Source of the DNA: Pseudomonas sp.
GTDB lineage: Bacteria > Pseudomonadota > Gammaproteobacteria > Pseudomonadales > Pseudomonadaceae
Direction: 5' to 3'
Assembly (NCBI RefSeq): GCF_030150285.1
Contig: NZ_JASLGE010000074.1
Location: 1 to 64,000 of the forward strand
Length of the DNA stretch: 64,000 bases
The translations under genes were made by a program, and so were the position numbers. Below the pieces are notes generated by a model. It saw nothing but the letters and a program-made list of their open reading frames with translations. It was not told the DNA's origin and searched no databases. Numbering within the stretch: position 1 is the first letter of the stretch; each line of letters begins with the position of its first letter. Positions 53,612-62,548 of the stretch are shown in pieces.

Positions 53612-55054
53612 CTATTCTCTTGTTATTTCGTGTGCGGAATGAGTTGATGAATTAATTTTTGAACTCGAACTGTGCAGGATAAGTGCTTCGGCGTGCGCCA
53701 TTGCGTGAGGAATGGAGAATAGAAATACATGCCGGGAATATCCATTTATTCCTGCCTTTATTAAGCGCGGGAAATCTGTTGATCCGGGGCCAATTGCTTT
53801 AGAAAGACGATTTTTTATCCACTCATGACTCATTTGAGTAACGTTACCGTTCCGCTGCCGTGGAGACGTAGGTGTTGAGTGGCCTTTACCACGGGAATGC
53901 CCACCGCCTTTACCTGATACAGGTCCACCTGTACTCGCATCACTTCCAGTTTTATCCCCCGCCTCACCGAGCAACGCCCTCAATGATTTGGTGGGATCGA
54001 AACTGGCCTTGGCTTCAATGATGGCGTACGGCTTACGGCCATTGGACTTCCACACCGCGTCAATCCCCCGTCCCCTGGGAATGCAGGGCCACAGTTGCAC
54101 CATACGATGCTGATCATTCAGCTTGGCCAGGTTTTTCGCGCCTACATCGTGAGACGCCTGGCCTTTGCCCCAGCCCTTGACGTGCTGGCAATGGTAGTCG
54201 GCCATATGTTCACCTAGCACCCCGAGCAATTTGTTGCTGAGCGTCTTGAAGCGGGCCGTTCGCTGGGTATGAGCATTGGGTTGATTTGAATGTACGTCGT
54301 TGCTGGCGTCCCGCCGAGCATTGCGGCCCTCACCGTTCGGGCTGTTGGGTTTACTGTCAGGGGTTCGGGTGGAGAGCGTGCTTCTGACCGGTGCTTCGGC
54401 ACTGGTTTTTCGGCCTTGCCCGAGCCAGCCATCCACTTCTTTTTTGAACCTTGCAAACTGCTTATCCAGGCTGTTGCGGATGCGGTTGACTTGGGCACGC
54501 ATTTGCGGGGAGAGCTGATTGATTAGGCGCGGGTTATTGAGGATTTCGTCGAGCTTTTTGCGCAACGGCCCCAGGTCCATTACCTGTCGAAGCAGTTTTT
54601 CTGGATCGCCGGAGTAGAAACGGCGGATCATGGCCAGCAAATCATCGACGTTTGCCGTGCCACTTTTGACTGCGCGCAACGAGCGTTTGGCGGCATCACC
54701 ACCGCCGGGGATTACGCCGATTAAAGCGGTAATGAGATTAAACCAACCAGCGGCTCCGTCGGGCTCATTCGATACTTCGACCAGGCCTTTGACGATATCA
54801 CGTGCATCCACGATTTGGCCCAGCACCGGGACACCGGGGGTTCCCGCGAACTGGGCAATGATCTGGTCGGTTAATACGCCCAACAAAAAATCATATCTGG
54901 CAATACGGCTCGGGGTTTTGCTGTTGTACGAGGCTATGCCCAGCCTACGGCGGCGCTTGTTGACTGCGCCCTGGGTAACCTTGATCAGTTTGGCGATCTG
55001 CGCGTCAAGTTGGGTGCCCAAGAGGGCGTCGAACTTGTATAAATTCATCAGCAT
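53612..55054 (-). CDS. T6SS DNase effector with PoNe-type nuclease domain
   Basis: The 480-residue protein has an N-terminal helix-turn-helix-like stretch (IAKLIKVTQGAVNKRRRRLG, residues 20-39), then a hydrophobic pre-toxin-like part (VPVLGQIVDARDIVKGLVEV). After a linker rich in Pro and Asn there is a PD-(D/E)XK nuclease core: Asp332 in GRGIDAVWKS and Glu347-Ala-Lys349 in YAIIEAKAS, the pattern of PoNe DNases. It lies behind vgrG and before a PoNi-like immunity gene. It has no PAAR or VgrG domain, so it should bind the spike. The exact start (55054 or 55048) is uncertain. Confidence 0.8.
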   Translation of the reverse strand: MLMNLYKFDALLGTQLDAQIAKLIKVTQGAVNKRRRRLGIASYNSKTPSRIARYDFLLGVLTDQIIAQFAGTPGVPVLGQIVDARDIVKGLVEVSNEPDGAAGWFNLITALIGVIPGGGDAAKRSLRAVKSGTANVDDLLAMIRRFYSGDPEKLLRQVMDLGPLRKKLDEILNNPRLINQLSPQMRAQVNRIRNSLDKQFARFKKEVDGWLGQGRKTSAEAPVRSTLSTRTPDSKPNSPNGEGRNARRDASNDVHSNQPNAHTQRTARFKTLSNKLLGVLGEHMADYHCQHVKGWGKGQASHDVGAKNLAKLNDQHRMVQLWPCIPRGRGIDAVWKSNGRKPYAIIEAKASFDPTKSLRALLGEAGDKTGSDASTGGPVSGKGGGHSRGKGHSTPTSPRQRNGNVTQMSHEWIKNRLSKAIGPGSTDFPRLIKAGINGYSRHVFLFSIPHAMAHAEALILHSSSSKINSSTHSAHEITRE

Positions 55055-55058
55055 CACA

Positions 55059-55253
55059 TCAGTCGCTGACGGCGGCTTGTAGCCAAGGCCATTTGCAGAA
55101 CAACGGGGGGGAGGCGGGTGGCAGGCAATTCACCAGGACCTTTGCCAAAATTACCAATAACAGTAGCGCGAGCGCCGAAAACATCAGGTAGTGGCGCAGG
55201 AGCAGGTGCTCGTTGGAGGGCTTTTTCGAGTTGAAGTGAATAGGGCTGTTCAT
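55059..55253 (-). CDS. Small membrane protein before the DNase effector
   Basis: From the ATG at 55253 the frame gives 64 residues with a polar start (NSPIHFNSKKPSNEHL), one strong membrane helix (YLMFSALALLLLVILAKVLV) and a short tail with SPPLFCKWPWL. It ends only a few bases before the effector start, so coupling is likely. A competing frame on the same strand (55054-55290) has no membrane helix and a poorer site. I do not recognise the family. It could be a chaperone or an immunity partner. Confidence 0.5.
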   Translation of the reverse strand: MNSPIHFNSKKPSNEHLLLRHYLMFSALALLLLVILAKVLVNCLPPASPPLFCKWPWLQAAVSD

Positions 55254-55301
55254 TGGCGAATTTCGCATCGTCCTTAGGTAATTGCTTCATGCTTTGGGCG
55301 A

Positions 55302-56480
55302 CTACAGCGTGGGTCCAGATTGATCCGGGCTCCATTGCCAGAAGGTTGTGCCGTAGTCGCTGCCCTCTATTGCCGGAAAGGTGACACCTTGTTGAACATA
55401 GCGGCGGGAGTTGAGTTGGGCGGGGGTGAACCACCAACCGGATTTCGGGCAGAGTTCGCCGGCAGCCTTGCGTAAGACAGGTTCGTGAGGTGCGGGTTGA
55501 GATTTTTGTAACGCGGCGGCTTTTGCAACGCTATCCATGCTCGGTACAGGGACGCCGCTGACCATGGTGGGGTCTTGGTAACTGTCCAGGATTGGTAAGC
55601 CAATGGTTCGTGCCTGCTCCTCAAGTTCAAAGCGGTATAGCAAGGCACCCATCAGTGAATCCGCATATTCGGCTCGGGTAGCTTCGTTGGGATGGCTGGC
55701 ACCGCTGAGGCTGGCGGAGGTTCGTATTATGATATCCAAGCTGTCAAGTAAGGTAGATCCTGTTGTTCGGCTGCCGAGGGTATAACTGAATTCCAACAGC
55801 ATATTGTCCGCGTACCACTGCCAGATAAAACCCTCCTTAAGGTTTTGCCAGTCCTTCCATGTAAGTCGGTAGTCAGCGTCCGCTAGAAAAGGGGAGATAA
55901 GCTTCATGTTGTTAATGCTGGGTTGCCGTAAGTAACCATCTTGGAAACTAAAGCTTGCCTGACCTATTAAACGTGGATCGCTCTGCAAAATAAATCGCTT
56001 CCAACCCGCTGCCTGAATACTGGCTTGAAGGTTTGATACCAGTCCATAGACTTTCCGGTCATAGGCTTCAATCTCGGGATCTAAAGGGCTTCTGAAGATC
56101 AGGGCGCTGGGCAACTTGATCTGCATGTTGACTTCGTCGATACCGTAATTGTCGCGGGCATTGTCATAAAAAAGTACTGAGGAAGCGGGGGGGAAGAGTA
56201 GACCAAATTGAGGATGGCTCAGACGGAATTGAGCATTTCTAGCGGTGTAAAAAAGTACGCTGCTAACACCAGAGCTTTTGATAGAGAAGCTGGAGTGTTG
56301 AATGACCGTGTCGCCTTTCTCGCCCAAGTTGAACTCAAGTGCGTGAACGTTCATTAATGGGCTCCGATTTATGGTTGTGGAGTAATTTGAAGGTGCATGG
56401 CCGATAAAAATTCGAACCAGGATCAATAGAGTGATTAGCAAGCCTCCCCCGAGTAACCAAAAGCCAGTGCGGCGGCGCAT
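55302..56480 (-). CDS. Membrane-anchored T6SS accessory protein with SGWW module
   Basis: The 392-residue protein has an N-terminal membrane helix (FWLLGGGLLITLLILVRIF) and a large periplasmic region of mixed strands (VLFYTARNAQFRLSHPQFGL, WKRFILQSDPRLIGQASF, GFIWQWYADNMLLEFSY). The last 54 residues (CPKSGWWFTPAQLNSRRY, then FPAIEGSDYGTTFWQW) are almost the same as the end of the immunity protein at 52517. Periplasmic anchoring suggests an immunity role against another T6SS toxin. It is two bases from the preceding gene. Confidence 0.6.
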   Translation of the reverse strand: MRRRTGFWLLGGGLLITLLILVRIFIGHAPSNYSTTINRSPLMNVHALEFNLGEKGDTVIQHSSFSIKSSGVSSVLFYTARNAQFRLSHPQFGLLFPPASSVLFYDNARDNYGIDEVNMQIKLPSALIFRSPLDPEIEAYDRKVYGLVSNLQASIQAAGWKRFILQSDPRLIGQASFSFQDGYLRQPSINNMKLISPFLADADYRLTWKDWQNLKEGFIWQWYADNMLLEFSYTLGSRTTGSTLLDSLDIIIRTSASLSGASHPNEATRAEYADSLMGALLYRFELEEQARTIGLPILDSYQDPTMVSGVPVPSMDSVAKAAALQKSQPAPHEPVLRKAAGELCPKSGWWFTPAQLNSRRYVQQGVTFPAIEGSDYGTTFWQWSPDQSGPTL

Positions 56481-56482
56481 GG

Positions 56483-57676
56483 TCAGGACTCCTTCCAGGC
56501 TGAAATTACCTGCATTTGCTGAATCATGTACGGACGAAACTGGCCTTCAAAGTCACGGCCTTGCGTCATTAACTTATGGTATTGGGCTAGGATCTCTTTT
56601 ACATACGTCATCCGGTCCTCCGGTTTGTAGAGCTTGCCGTGCTCCAGTTCCATGGTGACAGTGACGTCTTTTTCGGTAAGGCCGGAAGGCTCCAGTTCTC
56701 GCACTTCAATTTCGCGGGTAATCAAGGGTGCAGCGTTAAATACCAGCGAAGGATCCTTGGCTCCGAGCATGTTCCATAAACGCCTTCCTAAATCGTTGTT
56801 GTCGATGGCAAATTTGAATTCAGGATGGTCGTAAACCATCGCTTGTAAGTGGTGATTTTGCTCATGCTGCAGAAATAACTCGGCGCTTTTGAAAGCTACC
56901 CGCTCCTTAAGTTTTTGTAGGCCAGAGCTTTTTAAAATTTCATATTTTTCTATTTGGCGAAACCCATTTTTCAAATCCTCCGTCGCCTTGCACTGCTTCA
57001 TCTCCACCAACGCACCTTTGCCGTCAGTCAGGTTCATCTGCCAATTGAGTTTCCGGATATCCAACACCCGCATTTTCCTTTCAAGGTCATTGCGCAAGGC
57101 GGTGTTCTCCCCCATGGACCACGGCATTGTCTTCATTTTTTCAAGGATCACCGGGTCGTAGGTGGTTACATCCCGGCAGTCGACATCGCGGAAGAACACG
57201 TCACTGCCAAACTTTCGCCAATAGAGCATCCATGGAGTGATTTCAAGAAAGACCCAAAAATTACCTTTTAATAGATAGTAATAAGTGACACGAGACATGA
57301 GCCTGACTTGCCCCACCACTTCATCAAATTTGCTTTCAGCAAACTCAATACCGTCTACCACTTGCTTCGCAGCAAACGCCGCCAGCCCGGCCCAATAGAA
57401 ACGGCCTTGGTGTTCAGTGCCTTCATCCTCCAAAAACAGTTGCGCATAATTGCCAGCAGTTCGTTTGGCGCGCCTCAAAACCTTGGGGATCAGGACATTG
57501 TTTTCCGCGAGCAATGTGATGCTCTCCGCTTGAACGAGAGACCATAAATCGCAGCAAGTCGCTACAGCGTCTTCGGTCGCGCCGAGTTCCGCGCGGGTGT
57601 GAGCCTGTTTCAGGGCTCTACCTTTAACGTAGGTAACACCTTCTTCTGTGTCGACAATCCTGGATGCGCTCATCAC
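56483..57676 (-). CDS. VgrG-linked protein of unknown function (possible effector adaptor)
   Basis: The 397-residue protein is cytoplasmic by appearance, mostly helical, with many aromatic residues (VTYYYLLKGNFWVFLEITPWMLYW) and a hydrophobic but not clearly membrane-spanning centre. A conserved-looking HEQNHHLQAMVYDHP lies near residue 280. It resembles DUF2515-type proteins found beside vgrG in other pseudomonads. It follows vgrG by 19 bases and precedes the SGWW protein. An adaptor or chaperone for the effector is plausible. An alternative is an uncharacterised toxin. Confidence 0.55.
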   Translation of the reverse strand: MMSASRIVDTEEGVTYVKGRALKQAHTRAELGATEDAVATCCDLWSLVQAESITLLAENNVLIPKVLRRAKRTAGNYAQLFLEDEGTEHQGRFYWAGLAAFAAKQVVDGIEFAESKFDEVVGQVRLMSRVTYYYLLKGNFWVFLEITPWMLYWRKFGSDVFFRDVDCRDVTTYDPVILEKMKTMPWSMGENTALRNDLERKMRVLDIRKLNWQMNLTDGKGALVEMKQCKATEDLKNGFRQIEKYEILKSSGLQKLKERVAFKSAELFLQHEQNHHLQAMVYDHPEFKFAIDNNDLGRRLWNMLGAKDPSLVFNAAPLITREIEVRELEPSGLTEKDVTVTMELEHGKLYKPEDRMTYVKEILAQYHKLMTQGRDFEGQFRPYMIQQMQVISAWKES

Positions 57677-57695
57677 CTATCTCCGTGGTTACTGC

Positions 57696-60380
57696 TCAAA
57701 AAGAGTCGCCTTCGACCTTGATTTGTGGGTAGGTCATATGCAGCTGGGCCGGCTCTGGTTGAGCGGCAAAGTGTCGACGGGTTTGAGCCGTCGCATCGCT
57801 GATCGCTCTACTGCGAAGGTCGCCTGCGCGGATATCAAGGATTTGATCGATTTCAGGTAAGGGAACACCGGCAGCGTCTTTCAGAATAAAAGCGAGTTCG
57901 GTGGCACCTTGGCTCTGTGACATGACGTCGAGGTTGAGCGTGTGTTTGGCACCCCCCAGCAGCGGATGCTCACTGCCTTTGACGCGAAATAGCCCCGGAC
58001 AGGCAAACGTAATGTCGCCACCTTGCAAGGTAATACTCGACGAACCGGCTTGTAGGACGACTCTGGTCTTGGCGATCAAGTCGATCCTGCCGGCGGTCGC
58101 GGTAAAGGTCGCGGCCTGATCGGCCAGCAACTCCATACGGTCTGTATGTGCCTGCAGGCTTACCGCTCCCTTTTCTGCGATCACCTTGGCACCGCCTTTG
58201 GCGGTGTACCACCGCAGGTTGCCACCGCTGACCCCAGCTAGAGTATGAGCGGCGGTCAACTGCAGGTCCTGTTGGCTGGTCAGTTGTATTTGCTGCCCGG
58301 CATACGCATGGCTGCTGGCTGGGGTGGCAATCGTCAGATGGTCTGGCGTCTCCAGCACCATGTGCGGTGCGCTGAAGCGCTCCACGGCTTGTTCAGTGTC
58401 GGGTTGAATGGCGCTTTGCCCATTGACCTGATCGGGATAGTGCGCGTCTTTACGTGGGTTCAGCGCATTGGCCAGTTCTTCTTGCGCAGCGTGGGTGGCC
58501 ATGTGCCCTGCTTGTGCCTGTTGCGCGGCTTGGCTCAACCGTTCGGCGGTGGCCACGGCGCCGTAGAGTTGGTCGAGTGCCGCGTTCATCTGCATCTGCG
58601 TGGCCTGTGCGCCCGTTTGAAGGCTGGCGGACAGGAGCAACCCTTCAGCCGCTCGGACTTGCCCCCAGCCTTCGGTCGTCTGGGTGAATCCGAGCCCCTG
58701 ATACGCGCTGCGTTTTTTGCCGTCACTGGCAATGGCATACCCCAGTGTCAGCGCGCTGCGCGCTGTTTGGTTAGCGAGTTGTTGGCGCAATTGACCTTGG
58801 GCGTCATCCAATTGCCAATGGCTGGCGGATTGGCCGCCCAGGGTAAACGTCTGTACCCCGCTGATCGTGCCAGGATGGTTAGCGGGTGCATCAATACCGG
58901 CACTGAACGGGGTAACGGCCTCGCCGTTGTAGACCTGAGCGATGACCACAGGCTGGTCAATGTCGGCATGGGCGTAGCTGATCACCACCTCACTGCCGAT
59001 GCGCGGCGTGAAATTCTGGCCGAAGTGCGCACCGGCCAGCGCTTCAGCGACGCGAACCCATGCCCCTGACGTTTCGTTGCCAGGGGCATGCGCGCCGTCT
59101 TGCAAGCCGCCTGCTAAGGGGCGTTCACCTCGCTGCCAAAAAAATTGCACGCGCACCTGGTGATCTCTGTTGCTGGTGATGCTGTGTTGCTCGGCCCCCA
59201 CCACGGTGGCGGTTTGCACGCCGGGAGCCTGCGGGCGCGCTAGTCGGATCGGGACGAGCGGGACGTTCGGTGCATTGGCGTGGAAGTCATTGGCATAGGT
59301 GCCGTGTTCAGCGCTGGGCTGCCCCAGCCGAGTGGCGAAAGACAGGCCGAGATTATTCGTTGCCACATGCCTGATTCGTCGACAGACCAGTGGAATTGGG
59401 CCCAGTTCCGGGTGTTGATCCAAGGTGTAGCGAATACCCGGATGTAACGAGCGCGTAGCGCTTTCACCCTGGTAGCTATGGGTGTCCAGGCGATGTGAGC
59501 TCAAACGATGGCTGGCAGCCTGGCGTGCTTGGTCCGATGTCGCGAAACCGGTGCCAGGGGTTGCATCAAATACTTCCAGTTCGGGCAATAGAGGCCCTTG
59601 CGCGCTAGCGCTTTTGACGCTGGCGCTCAACCCCTGTAGTTGCTCGGCGTTCCAAGCACAGGCCGTCGCAGTATTAGAGGTGATTCGGCGTTGCTCGCCC
59701 AGCCGACGGATACCATCATCCGCTTGCGCTGTGTCTTCACGGGTAAAGATCTGCACGCCACCGTCGGGCCATTGGTAGTCACGGTCGACAATCACCAGCT
59801 TAGGGGCATTGTCCAAGCGTGGTTCGTGTTCAAAGTAATAACTCAAACCCTCTTCGGACAGCAGGCGGCAGACGAATTCATAGTCGGTCTCGCGGTACTG
59901 CGTGCATAGCGCACGTCTGGGCAATAGTTGGGTCACGCGCGCGTCCCACTGGGCTTGTGGATAGTCGGCAAAAATGCGCGTGACAATCTCCAACGCATCC
60001 AGATCCTGGAAGATCACAGTATTGCGGCGTCGTTTAAGCTGGCCCAGCCAACTCCCGACACGCAGACGGTAGCGTGCGATACCGCCGTCACTGCCGAGCT
60101 GTTCTGCGTTGATGACCACGCCTTGCCAACTGCGCGGCTGACCATCGATCTGCGCCAGTTGCAGGAGCATCGCTGTGCCCGGTAAGGCCGTCACGTTCAA
60201 TAGAGCGCAAGGGCTGATACAGTCGAGGGTAAAGGTCAGTTCTTCATTGATCGCTTCGCTGCCTTCCCAGCATTCCACTACCAAGGCGTCGGGTAGCACG
60301 GTTTGCAGGTGCAACAGGCGGTTGTGCTGCGAGAGCAACGAGGACCAATCGGTGGCGTCCATGTCTGCCGGTGAGAGCAT
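57696..60380 (-). CDS. vgrG: Type VI secretion spike protein VgrG (TssI)
   Basis: The 894-residue protein has the phage gp27-like base (YRLRVGSWLGQLKRRRNTVIFQ, RAPCTQYRETDYEF-like segment). The OB fold follows (NRDHQVRVQFFWQRGERPLAGG, WVRVAEALAGAHFGQNFTPR) and then the gp5 beta-helix needle (ASHAYAGQQIQLTSQQDLQL, LLADQAATFTATAGRIDLI). A C-terminal extension (TELAFILKDAAGVPLPEIDQI) resembles a transthyretin-like effector-binding domain. No toxin domain is fused. It begins a run of accessory and effector genes that extends to 52003. Confidence 0.92.
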   Translation of the reverse strand: MLSPADMDATDWSSLLSQHNRLLHLQTVLPDALVVECWEGSEAINEELTFTLDCISPCALLNVTALPGTAMLLQLAQIDGQPRSWQGVVINAEQLGSDGGIARYRLRVGSWLGQLKRRRNTVIFQDLDALEIVTRIFADYPQAQWDARVTQLLPRRALCTQYRETDYEFVCRLLSEEGLSYYFEHEPRLDNAPKLVIVDRDYQWPDGGVQIFTREDTAQADDGIRRLGEQRRITSNTATACAWNAEQLQGLSASVKSASAQGPLLPELEVFDATPGTGFATSDQARQAASHRLSSHRLDTHSYQGESATRSLHPGIRYTLDQHPELGPIPLVCRRIRHVATNNLGLSFATRLGQPSAEHGTYANDFHANAPNVPLVPIRLARPQAPGVQTATVVGAEQHSITSNRDHQVRVQFFWQRGERPLAGGLQDGAHAPGNETSGAWVRVAEALAGAHFGQNFTPRIGSEVVISYAHADIDQPVVIAQVYNGEAVTPFSAGIDAPANHPGTISGVQTFTLGGQSASHWQLDDAQGQLRQQLANQTARSALTLGYAIASDGKKRSAYQGLGFTQTTEGWGQVRAAEGLLLSASLQTGAQATQMQMNAALDQLYGAVATAERLSQAAQQAQAGHMATHAAQEELANALNPRKDAHYPDQVNGQSAIQPDTEQAVERFSAPHMVLETPDHLTIATPASSHAYAGQQIQLTSQQDLQLTAAHTLAGVSGGNLRWYTAKGGAKVIAEKGAVSLQAHTDRMELLADQAATFTATAGRIDLIAKTRVVLQAGSSSITLQGGDITFACPGLFRVKGSEHPLLGGAKHTLNLDVMSQSQGATELAFILKDAAGVPLPEIDQILDIRAGDLRSRAISDATAQTRRHFAAQPEPAQLHMTYPQIKVEGDSF

Positions 60381-60391
60381 ATGTAGCTCCT

Positions 60392-61162
60392 TCAGGGTAG
60401 GGTAATGGTCAGGCTGGCCGTGCGTGTCGGAAGCTGAATCACGTTGTCGAGTAAGGCCATTTGCGTACGTGTGCCGGCGGAAAGCGTCAGGTTGAATGCG
60501 CTAAAACTGATGACTGCGACCACCCCCAGGACGACCGCCGGTGTCCATAACGGCACCTGTCTGCGCAGAAGATGGGTGATGCGGTCGGGTGAGGCCCAAT
60601 GGGGGGCAAATGCGGTGCGTTTGCCTTTGAGAAATACCAATTCATCGCCCAAGCGTGCCGTGATGTAGCCCAGTTGCTCTGAGCCTTCTAGGCGGTATTT
60701 GCCCTGGAAGCCCAGTAACAGGCACACGTGGTAGACCTCCAGCGCCTGTAAACGAAGTGCGCCCTTACTGCGCAACTCTTCCAAACAGACGAAGAACTTG
60801 TCCCCCGCTAGCTGATCACCGAACAACGCCAACTGCAGCGGATTGAGCTCCCACTGATCACGGAAGGGGCAATCGGTCGTGCAAAGAATCAACTCGTCAA
60901 TGGCTGCACAGAACGCGTATTTGGCGCCATGGACGTCTTCTTTTGCGATACCCACCGTTGTGGCGGCGTTTTCCATCTTGGCAAGGAAGTGCTTCACCTC
61001 AGCACTGAATGCCTGCAGGTCTTGCGGTACTTGGCGGCGTTGAATCAACAGCAGCAGATAGAAACCATCGGACATCAGGTCGATCAGGCTTTGTGGGGCG
61101 TTGCCTATGCGAGTGACAGGTTCGGCCGAAGCAGGCAGGTGAGGGGCACTGGTAGGGGTCAT
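60392..61162 (-). CDS. tssL: Type VI secretion inner-membrane protein TssL (DotU/IcmH)
   Basis: The 256-residue product has the DotU core (YAFCAAIDELILCTTDCPFR, NPLQLALFGDQLAGDKFFVCLEEL, HVCLLLGFQGKYRLEG) and one C-terminal membrane helix (AVVLGVVAVISFSAFNLTLS). It lacks the C-terminal OmpA-like peptidoglycan-binding extension found in some TssL proteins. It overlaps tssK by four bases and partners TssM and TssJ. Confidence 0.93.
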   Translation of the reverse strand: MTPTSAPHLPASAEPVTRIGNAPQSLIDLMSDGFYLLLLIQRRQVPQDLQAFSAEVKHFLAKMENAATTVGIAKEDVHGAKYAFCAAIDELILCTTDCPFRDQWELNPLQLALFGDQLAGDKFFVCLEELRSKGALRLQALEVYHVCLLLGFQGKYRLEGSEQLGYITARLGDELVFLKGKRTAFAPHWASPDRITHLLRRQVPLWTPAVVLGVVAVISFSAFNLTLSAGTRTQMALLDNVIQLPTRTASLTITLP

Positions 61163-62505
61163 GGCATCAGGGCTAGCAATTCAAGTTTCAATTCACAGAG
61201 GCCGTTAGGGATGTACACCGTGACGGTCTGGCCTTTGAGCATGTGTTCGTACAACGCGCCGCGTGGTTCCAAGGCGAAGTACAGCATGCCAGGCCGCACC
61301 GGGATCGCCGACGGAGGCACTGGGGTGTAGGTCAACGTCACACCAGGCATGGACGAGGTAACCAGTTTTTCAACCGTGTCCGGCGAGCCAATTTTTACGG
61401 TGCGTGGCACGATCTCGGCGAGTTCTGCCCCGGACTTTTGCGCACTGACACCCAAGTAGAGGGTGCTGTTGGCGTCGATGCGCTCATTGTCCAAGCGTCC
61501 CTGGTGGTAGGCGGGTTTCACCTGGGCAAGTGCGATGCTGAAGTAGCGAGCGGAAATCACCGTGTCCACCAGCGTGTGGATGATGCTGAACAGGGTGTTG
61601 AAGCCAGGAGCTGGGTGGCTATGGTCGTAAGGCGGTAGATCAGCCAGGCGATGAGTCTTGGAAAACGTCAGCAGGGCACCGGCCAAGCGCAGCAACTCTT
61701 GGTAAACGCGTTCGGGATGCAGCCCAGGGTGCTGGAAAAGGTGTGAAAGGCTGGCGCATGCGGTGTTACTGGTGTGTAACAACCAAAATGACGCGATGTC
61801 CCCCGCGCGGAACTCAACAACATTTTGAGCGGGCTCGCGGTGGCTGTCCTGCATGGCCTGGACTTTGGCATCGAGGGCCTCCAGCAACTGTCGTAGCTTG
61901 ATCAGCAGGTTGGGCATGGCGGTCAGATTGACGGAGGGTGCCATGTACTGATCGTCCAGTTCAAAGCCACCGGTACGGCTGCGTCTCAAGCGCGCCATCG
62001 GAATGACTTCAAAGGCGTCGTGCGCCTGGTCTTCTGTCAATAAGCGAACAGCGGGGGCGAGGAATGCCACTTCGCTTTCTTCCGCTTCGGTGAACAGATC
62101 TGGCGTTTGAGCATTGCTCTGCGCATAGCGGCCGGTACTGGTGGCTGAGTCATCCGTGGCCAGGTTGCGAGCGTAGGGGGTCAGTCGTGGCAAGGCCAGG
62201 TAGCTAGTGATTTCGGACACGCTGAGCGGTAAATCCTGCAGTGCAATGGCCGGTGGCAGTGACGCACCTTCGGGGGCACAATACAGTTCGCCGCCCGGAA
62301 ATACGGCGGACACTTCCAGCACACGCAGCGTGCCCTGTGCGAGGCTCACTTTGTCGAGCTTGAGCTGTTGGATGCCCCAGGCATAAGGCTGCAGCAACTG
62401 GCTCATCTGACTCAGCCTTGATTCGTGGTAACGGTCTTGCTGCTGAAAAAGTTGCGGGCGTAGAAACAGCCCCTCACCCCACAGTATTTTGGCGGTATGA
62501 CTCAA
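61159..62505 (-). CDS. tssK: Type VI secretion baseplate protein TssK
   Basis: The 448-residue protein opens with the TssK signature ILWGEGLFLRPQLFQQQDRYHE. It continues with WGIQQLKLDKVSLAQGTLRV, VIPMARLRRSRTGGFELDDQYMAP and a C-terminal IPNGLCELKLELLAL. TssK forms trimers that link the baseplate to the membrane complex. It lies between tssJ and tssL in the same operon, with no damage seen. Confidence 0.94.
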   Translation of the reverse strand: MSHTAKILWGEGLFLRPQLFQQQDRYHESRLSQMSQLLQPYAWGIQQLKLDKVSLAQGTLRVLEVSAVFPGGELYCAPEGASLPPAIALQDLPLSVSEITSYLALPRLTPYARNLATDDSATSTGRYAQSNAQTPDLFTEAEESEVAFLAPAVRLLTEDQAHDAFEVIPMARLRRSRTGGFELDDQYMAPSVNLTAMPNLLIKLRQLLEALDAKVQAMQDSHREPAQNVVEFRAGDIASFWLLHTSNTACASLSHLFQHPGLHPERVYQELLRLAGALLTFSKTHRLADLPPYDHSHPAPGFNTLFSIIHTLVDTVISARYFSIALAQVKPAYHQGRLDNERIDANSTLYLGVSAQKSGAELAEIVPRTVKIGSPDTVEKLVTSSMPGVTLTYTPVPPSAIPVRPGMLYFALEPRGALYEHMLKGQTVTVYIPNGLCELKLELLALMP

Positions 62506-62548
62506 TGGAGAGGCTCCTTGTAAGGTGCGGCTAATCGGAAGCGTTCGT

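Noticed and set aside
55054..55290. Alternative frame before the DNase effector beginning MKQLPKDD
   Set aside because: Lacks a good ribosome site, is rich in Pro and Ala without pattern, and competes with a frame that encodes a clear membrane helix; kept as a caveat only.
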